A DNA stretch of 50,893 nt, from contig JAKOTU010000033.1 in NCBI GenBank assembly GCA_029776155.1, positions 1 to 50,893 of the forward strand, given 5' to 3'. The position numbers were made by a program, and so were the translations under genes. Shown here one piece after another: positions 32,801 through 39,856 of the stretch (positions are counted from its first letter, which is position 1; the number at the start of each line of letters is the position of its first letter). The notes under the pieces were generated by a model. It saw nothing but the letters and a program-made list of their open reading frames with translations, was not told the origin of the DNA and did no database searches. Source of the DNA: Bacillota bacterium. Its GTDB lineage: Bacteria; Bacillota; Limnochordia; Darwinibacteriales; Darwinibacteriaceae.

Positions 32801-33385
32801 GATCATGTGCTGGCCCTGGGTGATGATGTGAACGTCTTGGTTTTGGATACGGAAGTGTATTCCAATACGGGGGGGCAGTCCTCCAAAGCTACGCCCCGCG
32901 GGGCGGTGGCCAAGTTCGCGGCCTCAGGCAAGCGGGTGCGTAAAAAGGACCTGGGATTGATGGCCATCACCTACGGCTATGTGTACGTGGCTCAAATCGC
33001 CATGGGGGCCAACATGAACCAAACCATCCGCGCCTTTTTGGAAGCGGAGAGCTATCCCGGTCCCGCCCTGATCATTGCCTACGCCCCCTGCATTAACCAC
33101 GGGATCCGCACCGGCATGGGCACCAGCATAAGGCAGGAAAAACGGGCGGTGGAGGCAGGTTACTGGCACCTGTACCGGTACAATCCCCTCCTCAAGGCCC
33201 AAGGCAAGAATCCCTTCATCCTCGATTCTAAAGACCCCACCGGTTCCTTCCAGGAGTTCCTGCTCAGTGAGGTCCGTTACTCATCCCTAGAACGGGCTTT
33301 TCCAGAACAAGCCCAGGAGCTCTTCCAGGCTGCCGAAGAGGATGCCCGGGAGCGCCTGGAGGTGTACCGCAGCTTAGCGGAGTAA
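29867..33385 (+). CDS. nifJ: Pyruvate:ferredoxin (flavodoxin) oxidoreductase
   Basis: A 1172-residue single-chain PFOR: pyruvate + CoA + oxidised ferredoxin to acetyl-CoA + CO2 + reduced ferredoxin. Domains in order: pyrimidine-binding domain I (MDGNEAAAHAAYAFSEVCAI, YPITPSSPMAE), domain III gamma part, two 4Fe-4S clusters in CIQCNQCSFVCP (from residue 691) and CTGCGNCADVCP (from 747), the proximal cluster Cys in GACPGCGET (about 814), and the TPP site GGDGWAYDIGYGGLDHV with VYSNTGGQSSKATP. ATG start with TGGAGG. Monocistronic, closed by a strong terminator. Its acetyl-CoA and the acetyl phosphate from glycine reductase meet at phosphotransacetylase/acetate kinase, not encoded here. Confidence 0.97.
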   Translation: MRKYITMDGNEAAAHAAYAFSEVCAIYPITPSSPMAELVDLWSAHGRKNIWGQVVEVVEMQSEIGAAGALHGALCAGALGTTFTASQGLLLMIPNLYKIAGELLPGVIHVSARAIAAHALSIFGDHQDVMACRQTGVAMLASSSVQEVMDLACLAHLSAIKASVPFLHFFDGFRTSHEYQKIAPVEYADLAGLVDLAALERFRERGMNPARPVTKGSAQNPDIYFQGREAANPYYQVVPDIVQDYMERFGRLTGRYYRLFDYYGHPEAEEVVVAMGSVCDTVEGVVDYLNEQERRVGVLKVRLYRPFSEHHFLAVLPPTVRRIAVLDRTKEPGSPGEPLYLDVVKACQHLGNPPQIVGGRYGLGSKDTTPSQILAVFNNLQALEPKDRFTIGIMDDLTHSSLPEGEPLDITPAGTIACKFWGLGSDGTVGANQEAIRIIGDHTDLYVQAYFYYDSKKSGGTTVSHLRFGPAPIKAPYLVDHPDYVACHNKSFVRNYDLLKGIKPGGIFVLNCPWEGQELEQNLPVKLKRTLARKNVRFYTIDALKIAGELGLGNRINMVMQAAFFKLAQVIPVEQALGYLKSSVETLYGRKGQEVVDMNTAAIDRGAAELKEIKIPPHWADLPDEEGAEADLAGAPPFVEEIQVPMQRMEGDDLPVSALANFADGAFPNGTTAYEKRGIAVLIPQWQPEKCIQCNQCSFVCPHAVIRPFLLDDGEVAKAPESFHTKPAVGKGLEGLGYRIQVSPLDCTGCGNCADVCPAPGKALIMEPAEQEIAAQQDNWVYAQTLTNKAHLVDWRTLKNSQFRQPLFEFHGACPGCGETPYIRLLTQLFGEQMLIANATGCSSIYSASAPSFPYTVTPEGRGPAWANSLFEDNAEFGLGMRLASKQLRKQVTALVQELRTKKISPELKAACGAWLETKDNTLASAGTSRELIARLEKEAGERELIESILANKEYLPKVSQWIIGGDGWAYDIGYGGLDHVLALGDDVNVLVLDTEVYSNTGGQSSKATPRGAVAKFAASGKRVRKKDLGLMAITYGYVYVAQIAMGANMNQTIRAFLEAESYPGPALIIAYAPCINHGIRTGMGTSIRQEKRAVEAGYWHLYRYNPLLKAQGKNPFILDSKDPTGSFQEFLLSEVRYSSLERAFPEQAQELFQAAEEDARERLEVYRSLAE

Positions 33386-33392
33386 CAGTAAA

Positions 33393-33433
33393 GGGAGTGC
33401 CCTGGCCGGGCCAGGACACTCCCGTTCATTTTT
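33393..33433. terminator. Terminator of nifJ
   Basis: GGGAGTG, CCTGGC pair with GGCCAGG, CACTCCC, followed by GTTCATTTTT on plus. The tail overlaps the last codons of the convergent DUF3787 gene. Confidence 0.85.
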
Positions 33434-33596
33434 GGTTGTGGTTTACCCAGTCCCTGGCCAGCTTGACGAAATCCTGGCTGGGAATGGGCACTTTAGCTAT
33501 CCCCTCCTCCCGATCAATGTTGGCCCAAGCGGCAGTGGAGTGCTCCTCAATGGGCTGCACCCTCACCTTTAAGCCCCTTCGCTTTTGTGCTGTCAC
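33426..33596 (-). CDS. Small spore-associated protein, DUF3787 family
   Basis: A 56-residue ORF, MTAQKRRGLKVRVQPIEEHS then TAAWANIDREEGIAKVPIPS and ending ARDWVNHNQK. The pattern PIExHxTAAWANI...V.IPS....A.(D/E)WV..N.K is that of DUF3787, small clostridial proteins reported on the Clostridioides difficile spore surface. GTG start 5 bases after a GGAAGGGGGG ribosome site. Runs convergent to nifJ, its stop lying inside nifJ's terminator. Consistent with the SASP and DUF1657 genes in the window. Physiological role unknown. Confidence 0.8.
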   Translation of the reverse strand: MTAQKRRGLKVRVQPIEEHSTAAWANIDREEGIAKVPIPSQDFVKLARDWVNHNQK

Positions 33597-33744
33597 GGCA
33601 TCCCCCCTTCCGTGGTATTCCTTGGCCTCATGCCTTTTTACCTTAGTGTACGGAAAACTGCGGGTATTATCAGGATTTTCGCTGCCAAATAGAGGGATGG
33701 GGAAGCGGGTGTCAAATAAGGAGCGAGTGGAGAGGAGGATTATC

Positions 33745-34794
33745 GTGCCGGTCACTTTCAACGGGAACGAACTTCTGCAGTTAATTCATGAATTGGTATC
33801 CATTCCCAGTCCTTCAGGCTTTACAGACCAGATCATCAATCATATCGCTGCCAAACTGGATGAGTTGGGGATCAGTTATCAGAAGAACCGCAAGCGGGGC
33901 CTTGTGGCCACCCTGCCTGGCAAAGACGCCGCGCAGCAGCGCATGATCTCTGCCCATGTAGACACCTTAGGGGCCATGGTCAAGGAGATCAAAGGCAATG
34001 GCCGGCTGCGCCTGGCCCTCATTGGCGGCTCCCAATGGGCCCACCTGGAAGGTGAATACTGCCAGGTGTTCACCTCCGCAGGCAACGTCTACACCGGGAC
34101 CATTTTGATGCACCAGACCTCTGTCCATGTGTACCGGGATGCGGGGAAAGCGGAGCGCAATCAGGAGAACATGGAAGTGCGCCTGGACGCCAAGGTGTCC
34201 AGTGCCGAGGATGTGCGGGAGTTGGGTATTGAAGTGGGCGATTTTGTGGCCTTTGATCCCAGAACTGAGATTCTACCCAGCGGCTTCATCAAGTCCCGTC
34301 ACCTCGATGACAAGGCCGGGGCCGGAGTTCTACTCTATCTGCTCCAGGAGATCACCGAAAACCAGCTGCAGCTGCCCCATACTACCCACTTCCTCTTTTC
34401 CAATTACGAGGAGATCGGCCACGGCGGCAGTGCCGGTGTTCCCCAGGAAGTGGTGGAATACCTGGTGGTGGATATGGGGGCCCTGGGCGATGGGCAGAGG
34501 GGAGATGAGTATTCCGTATCCATCTGCGCCCTGGACAGCTCAGGACCCTATGATTACAAGCTGCGTCAGCATCTGGTGAAGATCGCCGAGGAGCACCAGA
34601 TCGGCTACAAGGTAGATATCTTTCCCTATTATGCCTCTGATGCCAGTGCTGCCCTGCGGGCCGGCCATGATCTGGTGCACGGGTTGATCGGTCCGGGGGT
34701 GGATGCCTCCCATGCCTTCGAGCGGACCCATGTGGAGGCGCTGATCAACACGGCTAAGCTAGCCTATTATTACCTATTCTCCCCCCTCTGCTGA
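33745..34794 (+). CDS. M42 family metallopeptidase (tetrahedral aminopeptidase-like)
   Basis: A 349-residue co-catalytic zinc aminopeptidase of family M42 (glutamyl aminopeptidase/FrvX/TET type). Metal and catalytic residues: SAHVDTLG (His/Asp), KSRHLDDKAGAG (bridging Asp), SNYEEIGHGGS (catalytic Glu and ligand Glu), VDMGALGDG (Asp) and DASHAFERTH (His). The lead segment LVSIPSPSGFTDQIINHIAA is typical. The true start is the GTG behind GAGAGGAGG; a much longer in-frame opening upstream runs through nifJ's terminator and the DUF3787 gene and is not credible. Likely degrades peptides from protein fermentation. Confidence 0.92.
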   Translation: MPVTFNGNELLQLIHELVSIPSPSGFTDQIINHIAAKLDELGISYQKNRKRGLVATLPGKDAAQQRMISAHVDTLGAMVKEIKGNGRLRLALIGGSQWAHLEGEYCQVFTSAGNVYTGTILMHQTSVHVYRDAGKAERNQENMEVRLDAKVSSAEDVRELGIEVGDFVAFDPRTEILPSGFIKSRHLDDKAGAGVLLYLLQEITENQLQLPHTTHFLFSNYEEIGHGGSAGVPQEVVEYLVVDMGALGDGQRGDEYSVSICALDSSGPYDYKLRQHLVKIAEEHQIGYKVDIFPYYASDASAALRAGHDLVHGLIGPGVDASHAFERTHVEALINTAKLAYYYLFSPLC

Positions 34795-34810
34795 GTTACC
34801 TCAAAAGCTC

Positions 34811-34834
34811 AGGGCGCCCGTCAGCGGGCGCCCT
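34811..34834. terminator. Shared terminator of M42 peptidase and 5'-nucleotidase genes
   Basis: Perfect 10-bp arms AGGGCGCCCG and CGGGCGCCCT. The TGA stop of the minus-strand gene lies in the four-base loop. Only short T-runs follow (GAGCTTTTG on minus). Confidence 0.75.
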
Positions 34835-36140
34835 GTTGCGCGCTTTCCAGCACTTGTTGGGTCAAGTAGCTTGCGAGCACTTCTCGTACGGATCTTCCCA
34901 GGTACTCGACGCGGCCCTGGGCCAGCATGGGATAACTGGAATCGGGAGTGACCAGGAAATCGCTGGTGGCCACGGTGTAGGTTCTGGCCGTATCCACCAG
35001 CCGGGGGCCTGTGTAGAAGTCTCCGGAGCGGAGGGCTTTTGCTGCCAACAGTTCGGCAAACTGGGCACCTGTCAAAGTGACCACGACCGCTTGGTTGCCA
35101 AAGGGCTCCACGGCAAATAGATCGCGCCTTGTTACCTCTCCCCGGGGCAGTCCGGCGCGCACTCCCCCGCCGTTGTACAGCGCAGCATCTGCGCCGCTGA
35201 ACTCTTGGAGGGCCTTAACCAAAAGCAGGCCCATTCCGCTTTTCACATAACCGAAGGGGGAGTAGCCCAGCACCTGGTCCAGTTCTGCGCTGAGCATGGC
35301 TGCGTAGCGTTGGTCCAGTTCCACCAGGCGGGGGTGGGGAGGAAGCTGATCATGGATGCGCAGAAGCTCTCCCCAGGCCGCATAGTCCTGCTCCAGGCTG
35401 ATAACCACCCTGCCCAGGTATTCGGCGTTGGCACCGGCTTGGCAGATCAGGGTTTCGCCGCTGCGCACCGGTCTATTCAGCACGGTATGACTGTGCCCGC
35501 CGATGATCACCTTGATCCCCGGCACCTGCTGCGCGAGGAGCAAGTCTTCGCCGTAGCCCAGATGGGAAAGGACGATGCAGATGTCGTAGTTGCCCGCTTG
35601 CTCGGCCAAAAGCTGCTGCAGGGCCGCAACGGGATCGCTGAAGGTGAGCCCAGCCACATTCTCGGGGAAGGACATCCGGGGCGTCTCCGGTGTAGTCACC
35701 CCGGTGATCAGCACCTTCAGTCCGCCCATCTCTTTGAGCACAAAGGGTTGGGCCAGGGGTGTACCATCTGCCTGGTGCACATTGGCGCACACCCAAGGAA
35801 CGCCCGCTGCCAGGGAACGGTGCACCACCTCTAAACCTAAGTCGAAATCGTGGTTCCCAAAGGTGATGGCATCCAAGCCTAACTCCAACACCGCGGCCTG
35901 CTCTGCTTGGCCCTGCAGCAGGGTGGAAGTGGCCGTGCCGGAGAAGAGATCTCCCGCATCCAGCCAGAGGACATGTGTATGGCGCTCCCGCTGCTCTTCC
36001 AGGAGGGTGGCCAGCCTAGCTAGGGATTGGCCGTGGAGGTCGTTGGTGTGCAGAATCACCAGTTCGGACCCGTATGCCGCGCTCACCAGAACAAGAAGCA
36101 CAAGCAGCACAAGGCTTGCGGCCAGGGTTCTCCTCATCAT
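34821..36140 (-). CDS. Secreted 5'-nucleotidase / UshA-like metallophosphatase
   Basis: A 439-residue exported enzyme with an N-terminal signal peptide (MMRRTLAASLVLLVLLVLVS, cleavage near AYGS). The calcineurin-like phosphatase domain carries the dimetal motifs LHTNDLHGQ, DAGDLFSG, GNHDFDLG and IGGHSHTVL; the C-terminal 5'-nucleotidase domain has YNGGGVRAGLPRGEVTRRDL and EPFGNQ. It would hydrolyse nucleotides or related phosphate esters outside the cell. Start at the first of two adjacent ATGs; AAGAAGGTG suits either. It starts 11 bases after the GH65 gene ends, so the two form one transcript. No LPXTG or SLH anchor is visible. Confidence 0.9.
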   Translation of the reverse strand: MMRRTLAASLVLLVLLVLVSAAYGSELVILHTNDLHGQSLARLATLLEEQRERHTHVLWLDAGDLFSGTATSTLLQGQAEQAAVLELGLDAITFGNHDFDLGLEVVHRSLAAGVPWVCANVHQADGTPLAQPFVLKEMGGLKVLITGVTTPETPRMSFPENVAGLTFSDPVAALQQLLAEQAGNYDICIVLSHLGYGEDLLLAQQVPGIKVIIGGHSHTVLNRPVRSGETLICQAGANAEYLGRVVISLEQDYAAWGELLRIHDQLPPHPRLVELDQRYAAMLSAELDQVLGYSPFGYVKSGMGLLLVKALQEFSGADAALYNGGGVRAGLPRGEVTRRDLFAVEPFGNQAVVVTLTGAQFAELLAAKALRSGDFYTGPRLVDTARTYTVATSDFLVTPDSSYPMLAQGRVEYLGRSVREVLASYLTQQVLESAQQGAR

Positions 36141-36151
36141 CTTCACCTTCT

Positions 36152-38464
36152 TCAGGAGGGTATGTCTAGGAGTAAAGACTCTCCAGGAGCCAATGTAACC
36201 GGTTGCCCAAAATGGCAAAAAGATAAAACAGGTCCTTCCAGCAACGTGTACTCGACGCGGCCTGGCTCCACCGTCACCTGCAGTTGTGCCCCCTTGAACT
36301 TCACCTTGAAGCTGTAGCGCTGCCACTGTTTGGGCAGGAAGGGTCTAAAGCTCAGCTGGCCGCCGAAGGTGCGCATGCCCCCAAAACCGTTGACAATACC
36401 CATCCAAGAACCTGCCATGCAGGCTGTGTGCAGTCCCTGCCAGGCATTGCGGTTGTAATCATCCAAGTCCAGGCGCACGGTCTGGAGGAAATAATTGTAC
36501 GCGAACTCGTGATAACCGATGTCCGCGGCGACAATGCTGTAGATGGCGGGGGAAAGGGAAGAATCATGGGTCGTTTTCGGTTCGTAGTAGTCAAAGTTGG
36601 CCTTCTTTTCTTCCAGTGTGAACTGATCCCCCAGCAGGAACATGAGCAGAATCACATCGGCCTGCTTAATCACCTGGTAGCGCCAGATCACCAAAGGATG
36701 CCAGTTGGCCACCAGGGGGATCTCCTCTTCAGGGATGGAATCGATGTCGATGGGATCCTTGTAGAGGAACGAATCGTCCTGGGGATGGATGCCCAGCTCT
36801 GCGTTGAAGGGGAGGTACATATTATCGGCACACTTCTGCCACAGGGCAAACTCCTCGCTTGTGAGCTGGAGCCGGTCCACCAGTTCCGCCAGCTTCTCTG
36901 GGTATTGCTCCGCCAAAAGATCCCGGGCCTGCAGGGCCAAACGCAGGTTAAACTGGGCCATGTAGTTGGTGTAGCAGTTGTTGTTCACACCAGGTTTGTA
37001 TTCATCTGGTCCGCACACTTCGTTGATGCAGTACTTCCCGCCCTTAGCCTCCAGGAACGCGCCCCGGTGCGCCCAGCAGCGGGCGGTCTCAAAGAGGATT
37101 TCGGCACCCATCTCCACTAGGAAGTCAAGATCGTCGGTGGCTTCCACGTACTTATGGATGGCGTAGGCCACCGCCGCGTTGATGTGGTACTGCACGGTGG
37201 AACCCAGAAAATTGCCCGAGGCCTCATGGCCGTTAATGGTGCGCCAGGCATACAGGACCCCTTGGTCACGCATGCGCTTTGCGTTTTCCCGGGCAGCGTC
37301 CAAAATGCTGTAGCGGTATTCCAGGAGTTTGCGGGCAATCTCTGGTCTGCTGTACAGGAAAAAGGGGATGATGTAGGTCTCCGTATCCCAAAAATAATGT
37401 CCTTCATAGTGTTCTCCGCTGAGGCCCTTGGCCGCGATGTTGGTTTTGCCGTCCCGGCCAGTAGACTGCAGAAGCTGCAGGGCGTTGAAGCGCACTCCCT
37501 GCTGCAGGGCCAGATCCCCCTCGATCTGCACATCCGCATCTTCCCAGAATTGGGCCAAGAACTGCACATGGGCCTCTTTGGCCTTGGTGAAGCCAACCTG
37601 GGCACTCCTGCCTACTAGGCGCTGGACGAAGCCTAGCAGATGCCCTTCCGCCAGGTCCCGGGACGTGGCCATGGCCACGTACTTTTCCACCGTGTACGTT
37701 CCCTGCTCCTGCGCTGGGAAACGCGCCACAAACTCTAAAGACTCGGGGCCGGCACTGCCCATCATGGGGACTTGGGGACTGAGGCGGTGGGTGACCGCGC
37801 AGGCCACGGCAATGCCGCTGTTTTTCGTTTTGGAGATGATGGCTCCGCCTTCATTGGTGTGCTCAGTGGACAGTACCTGCAGAGCTCGCTCCCGTAAGTG
37901 GTGGTGGTTGCGTACGGCCCCGTTCACCTGGGAACGGACGGTGAGCTGGCCTGACCAGTTGAGAGGGGTAATGGAACAGCGCTGGTAGGCCAGGTGCTTT
38001 TCCACTTGGGAGATGAAGCGTTCAAAGACCAAGCGGGTACGCCTACCCTGCGGACTGCGCCAGATCAGCTCCCTGCGCAGTACTCCCTCTTTCAGGTCCA
38101 GGATGCGGGTATACTCTTCCAGCTGACCGTCGAGCATGGAAAACTCCTCGTTTTCCACCAGGATCTGCAGGCCTTTCCAGTCCGTGACGTTGATCATAGT
38201 CTGGTACTCCCGGGGCTGCTTGGCCATGAACTCTCCGTAGATGATGGGTTCGGTCTCGTAGATACCGTTGATGTAGATACCCGGTGTGGACGGGACGCTG
38301 CCGGGCAGCCCCTCCTCGAAGGTTCCCCTCAGGCCCATGTACCCGTTGCCCAAGGAGAAAATGGCTTCGCTGCGGTGATTGTACTCCGGCCGGAACTCCG
38401 TTTCCACCACCTGCCAGGGGTGGAAGGCATAGATGGGTGATCGGTTCTGATGAAACTTGCGCAT
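36152..38464 (-). CDS. GH65 family disaccharide phosphorylase (maltose/kojibiose/trehalose type)
   Basis: A 770-residue inverting phosphorylase that splits an alpha-glucoside with phosphate to beta-glucose 1-phosphate and glucose. N-terminal beta-sandwich (FSLGNGYMGLRGTFEEGLPG), (alpha/alpha)6 barrel with GHYFWDTETYIIPFFL, the catalytic general acid Glu in INEVCGPDEYKPGVNNNCYT, and KQADVILLM plus the C-terminal jelly roll GGMRTFGGQLSFRP. Size and motifs fit maltose, kojibiose, nigerose or trehalose phosphorylases; the loop TINGHEASGNFLGSTVQYHI does not settle which. The start is the ATG after AAGGAGAT. Divergent from the alpha-glucan genes, which makes maltose processing attractive. Confidence 0.9.
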   Translation of the reverse strand: MRKFHQNRSPIYAFHPWQVVETEFRPEYNHRSEAIFSLGNGYMGLRGTFEEGLPGSVPSTPGIYINGIYETEPIIYGEFMAKQPREYQTMINVTDWKGLQILVENEEFSMLDGQLEEYTRILDLKEGVLRRELIWRSPQGRRTRLVFERFISQVEKHLAYQRCSITPLNWSGQLTVRSQVNGAVRNHHHLRERALQVLSTEHTNEGGAIISKTKNSGIAVACAVTHRLSPQVPMMGSAGPESLEFVARFPAQEQGTYTVEKYVAMATSRDLAEGHLLGFVQRLVGRSAQVGFTKAKEAHVQFLAQFWEDADVQIEGDLALQQGVRFNALQLLQSTGRDGKTNIAAKGLSGEHYEGHYFWDTETYIIPFFLYSRPEIARKLLEYRYSILDAARENAKRMRDQGVLYAWRTINGHEASGNFLGSTVQYHINAAVAYAIHKYVEATDDLDFLVEMGAEILFETARCWAHRGAFLEAKGGKYCINEVCGPDEYKPGVNNNCYTNYMAQFNLRLALQARDLLAEQYPEKLAELVDRLQLTSEEFALWQKCADNMYLPFNAELGIHPQDDSFLYKDPIDIDSIPEEEIPLVANWHPLVIWRYQVIKQADVILLMFLLGDQFTLEEKKANFDYYEPKTTHDSSLSPAIYSIVAADIGYHEFAYNYFLQTVRLDLDDYNRNAWQGLHTACMAGSWMGIVNGFGGMRTFGGQLSFRPFLPKQWQRYSFKVKFKGAQLQVTVEPGRVEYTLLEGPVLSFCHFGQPVTLAPGESLLLDIPS

Positions 38465-38590
38465 GCAATAATCTCCTTCAACTAATTGTCGGTTTTCTAT
38501 TTGGCGACTTTCAGCCATAATCCTTCTAATAATACCGGGCATTTCAGGGCATCCTGAGTCGAGAGGAAGCGTAGAGGATGGTGACCTGAA

Positions 38591-39856
38591 GTGAAGATCT
38601 TGATGTTGACGTGGGAGTACCCACCCAAGGTGGTGGGGGGATTGGCCAGGGCGGTGGCCGATCTGTCCCAGGCTCTGGTGGCGTTGGGGCATGAAGTCTC
38701 CGTGCTCACTACCGATGCCCCGGAGCTGGAACGGAGCGCCTATGCTGGGGGAGTGCGGGTGTACAGGGTGAATCAATTCCTGCCCAAGTCCCTAGGTTTC
38801 CTGGAAGAAGTGCACCTGCAGAACTACCACCTCATCCAAAAGGGTATTGAGCTTCTGAGCCAGGGCAGCTTTGATCTGATCCACGCCCATGATTGGCTGG
38901 TGGCCCCCGCGGCGAAAGTACTTAAACACGCTTTCCAGATCCCCCTGGTGTGTACCATCCATGCCACGGAATGGGGCCGGAATAACGGGCTGCACAACGA
39001 CCTGCAGCGCCACATCAGCGATCTGGAGTGGTGGCTCACCTACGAAGCGTACCGGGTGATCTGCTGCAGCGAGTACATGCGCGCCGAGCTCCGCAAGATC
39101 TTCCAGGTGCCAGCGGATAAGCTGACTGTCATTCCCAACGGCGTGAGGCCTGAGAACTTCGCCAGTGTCCACCCCCATCTGGATCAGTGGCGGAATCAGT
39201 GGGCGGCTCCCGAAGAGGAGATTGTGCTCTTTGTGGGGCGGCATGTGTACGAAAAAGGGGTGGATCTGCTCTTGGCCGCGGCTCCTAAAGTGCTCGCCCA
39301 TCGGCCCCAGGCCAAGTTCATCATCGCGGGCATGGGACCTTGCCACGATGATCTGAAGCGGCAGGCTTGGGAGTTGGGTCTGGGTGCCAAGGTGTTTTTT
39401 GCTGGTTTCGTTGATGACCGTACCCGTAACAGCCTCTACCAGCTGGCTGAAGCAGCGGTGTTTCCCAGCCGCTATGAACCCTTTGGCTTGGTGGCTTTGG
39501 AGGCCATGGCGGGAGGAGCGCCGGTGGTTGTCAGCGATGTTGGCGGCTTTGCGGAGACGGTACAGCATGAGGTGAACGGCCTTACCTTTTACGCGGGTAA
39601 TGCCAACTCTTTAGCGGATAACATAATCCGCCTGCTCAGAGACAAGCTGCTGGCGCGCCGGCTCCGGGAACGGGCGGCCCGCGATCTGGTGGAGAGGTTC
39701 GACTGGCAGCAGATCGCCCGCCGCACGGTGGAAAGCTACCGGGAGACTGTCCCCCGGAGGGAAACAACGGTACTCTACGATCGCTATCAGCTCACAACAG
39801 AAGCGCTCCACAAGGGGGGAAGTGTGCATGAAAGCCGTAATCATGGCGGGTGGTGA
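38591..39856 (+). CDS. GT4 glycosyltransferase, glycogen synthase-like
   Basis: A 421-residue GT-B fold transferase. N-terminal domain opens MKILMLTWEYPPKVVGGLAR, as in prokaryotic GT4/GT5 alpha-glucan synthases (cf. the KxGGL-type donor loop), with FDLIHAHDWLVAP; the C-terminal domain has VLFVGRHVYEKGVDLLL and the E-x7-E motif in YEPFGLVALEAMAGGAPVVV. GTG start; ribosome site weak (GAGGATGG). The last 29 bases overlap the next gene. Given the phosphorylase downstream and the nucleotidyltransferase between, it probably extends a glycogen-like polymer or maltosyl chain. Confidence 0.86.
   Translation: MKILMLTWEYPPKVVGGLARAVADLSQALVALGHEVSVLTTDAPELERSAYAGGVRVYRVNQFLPKSLGFLEEVHLQNYHLIQKGIELLSQGSFDLIHAHDWLVAPAAKVLKHAFQIPLVCTIHATEWGRNNGLHNDLQRHISDLEWWLTYEAYRVICCSEYMRAELRKIFQVPADKLTVIPNGVRPENFASVHPHLDQWRNQWAAPEEEIVLFVGRHVYEKGVDLLLAAAPKVLAHRPQAKFIIAGMGPCHDDLKRQAWELGLGAKVFFAGFVDDRTRNSLYQLAEAAVFPSRYEPFGLVALEAMAGGAPVVVSDVGGFAETVQHEVNGLTFYAGNANSLADNIIRLLRDKLLARRLRERAARDLVERFDWQQIARRTVESYRETVPRRETTVLYDRYQLTTEALHKGGSVHESRNHGGW

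Noticed and set aside
33397..33744. N-terminal extension of the M42 peptidase
   Set aside because: The open frame runs back through nifJ's terminator and the antisense DUF3787 gene; the GTG at 33745 has a strong ribosome site and matches family length.
38465..38776. N-terminal extension of the GH65 phosphorylase
   Set aside because: The family N-terminus and ribosome site fit the ATG at 38464; the extension is antisense to the GT4 gene. A nearer ATG at about 38518 cannot be wholly excluded.
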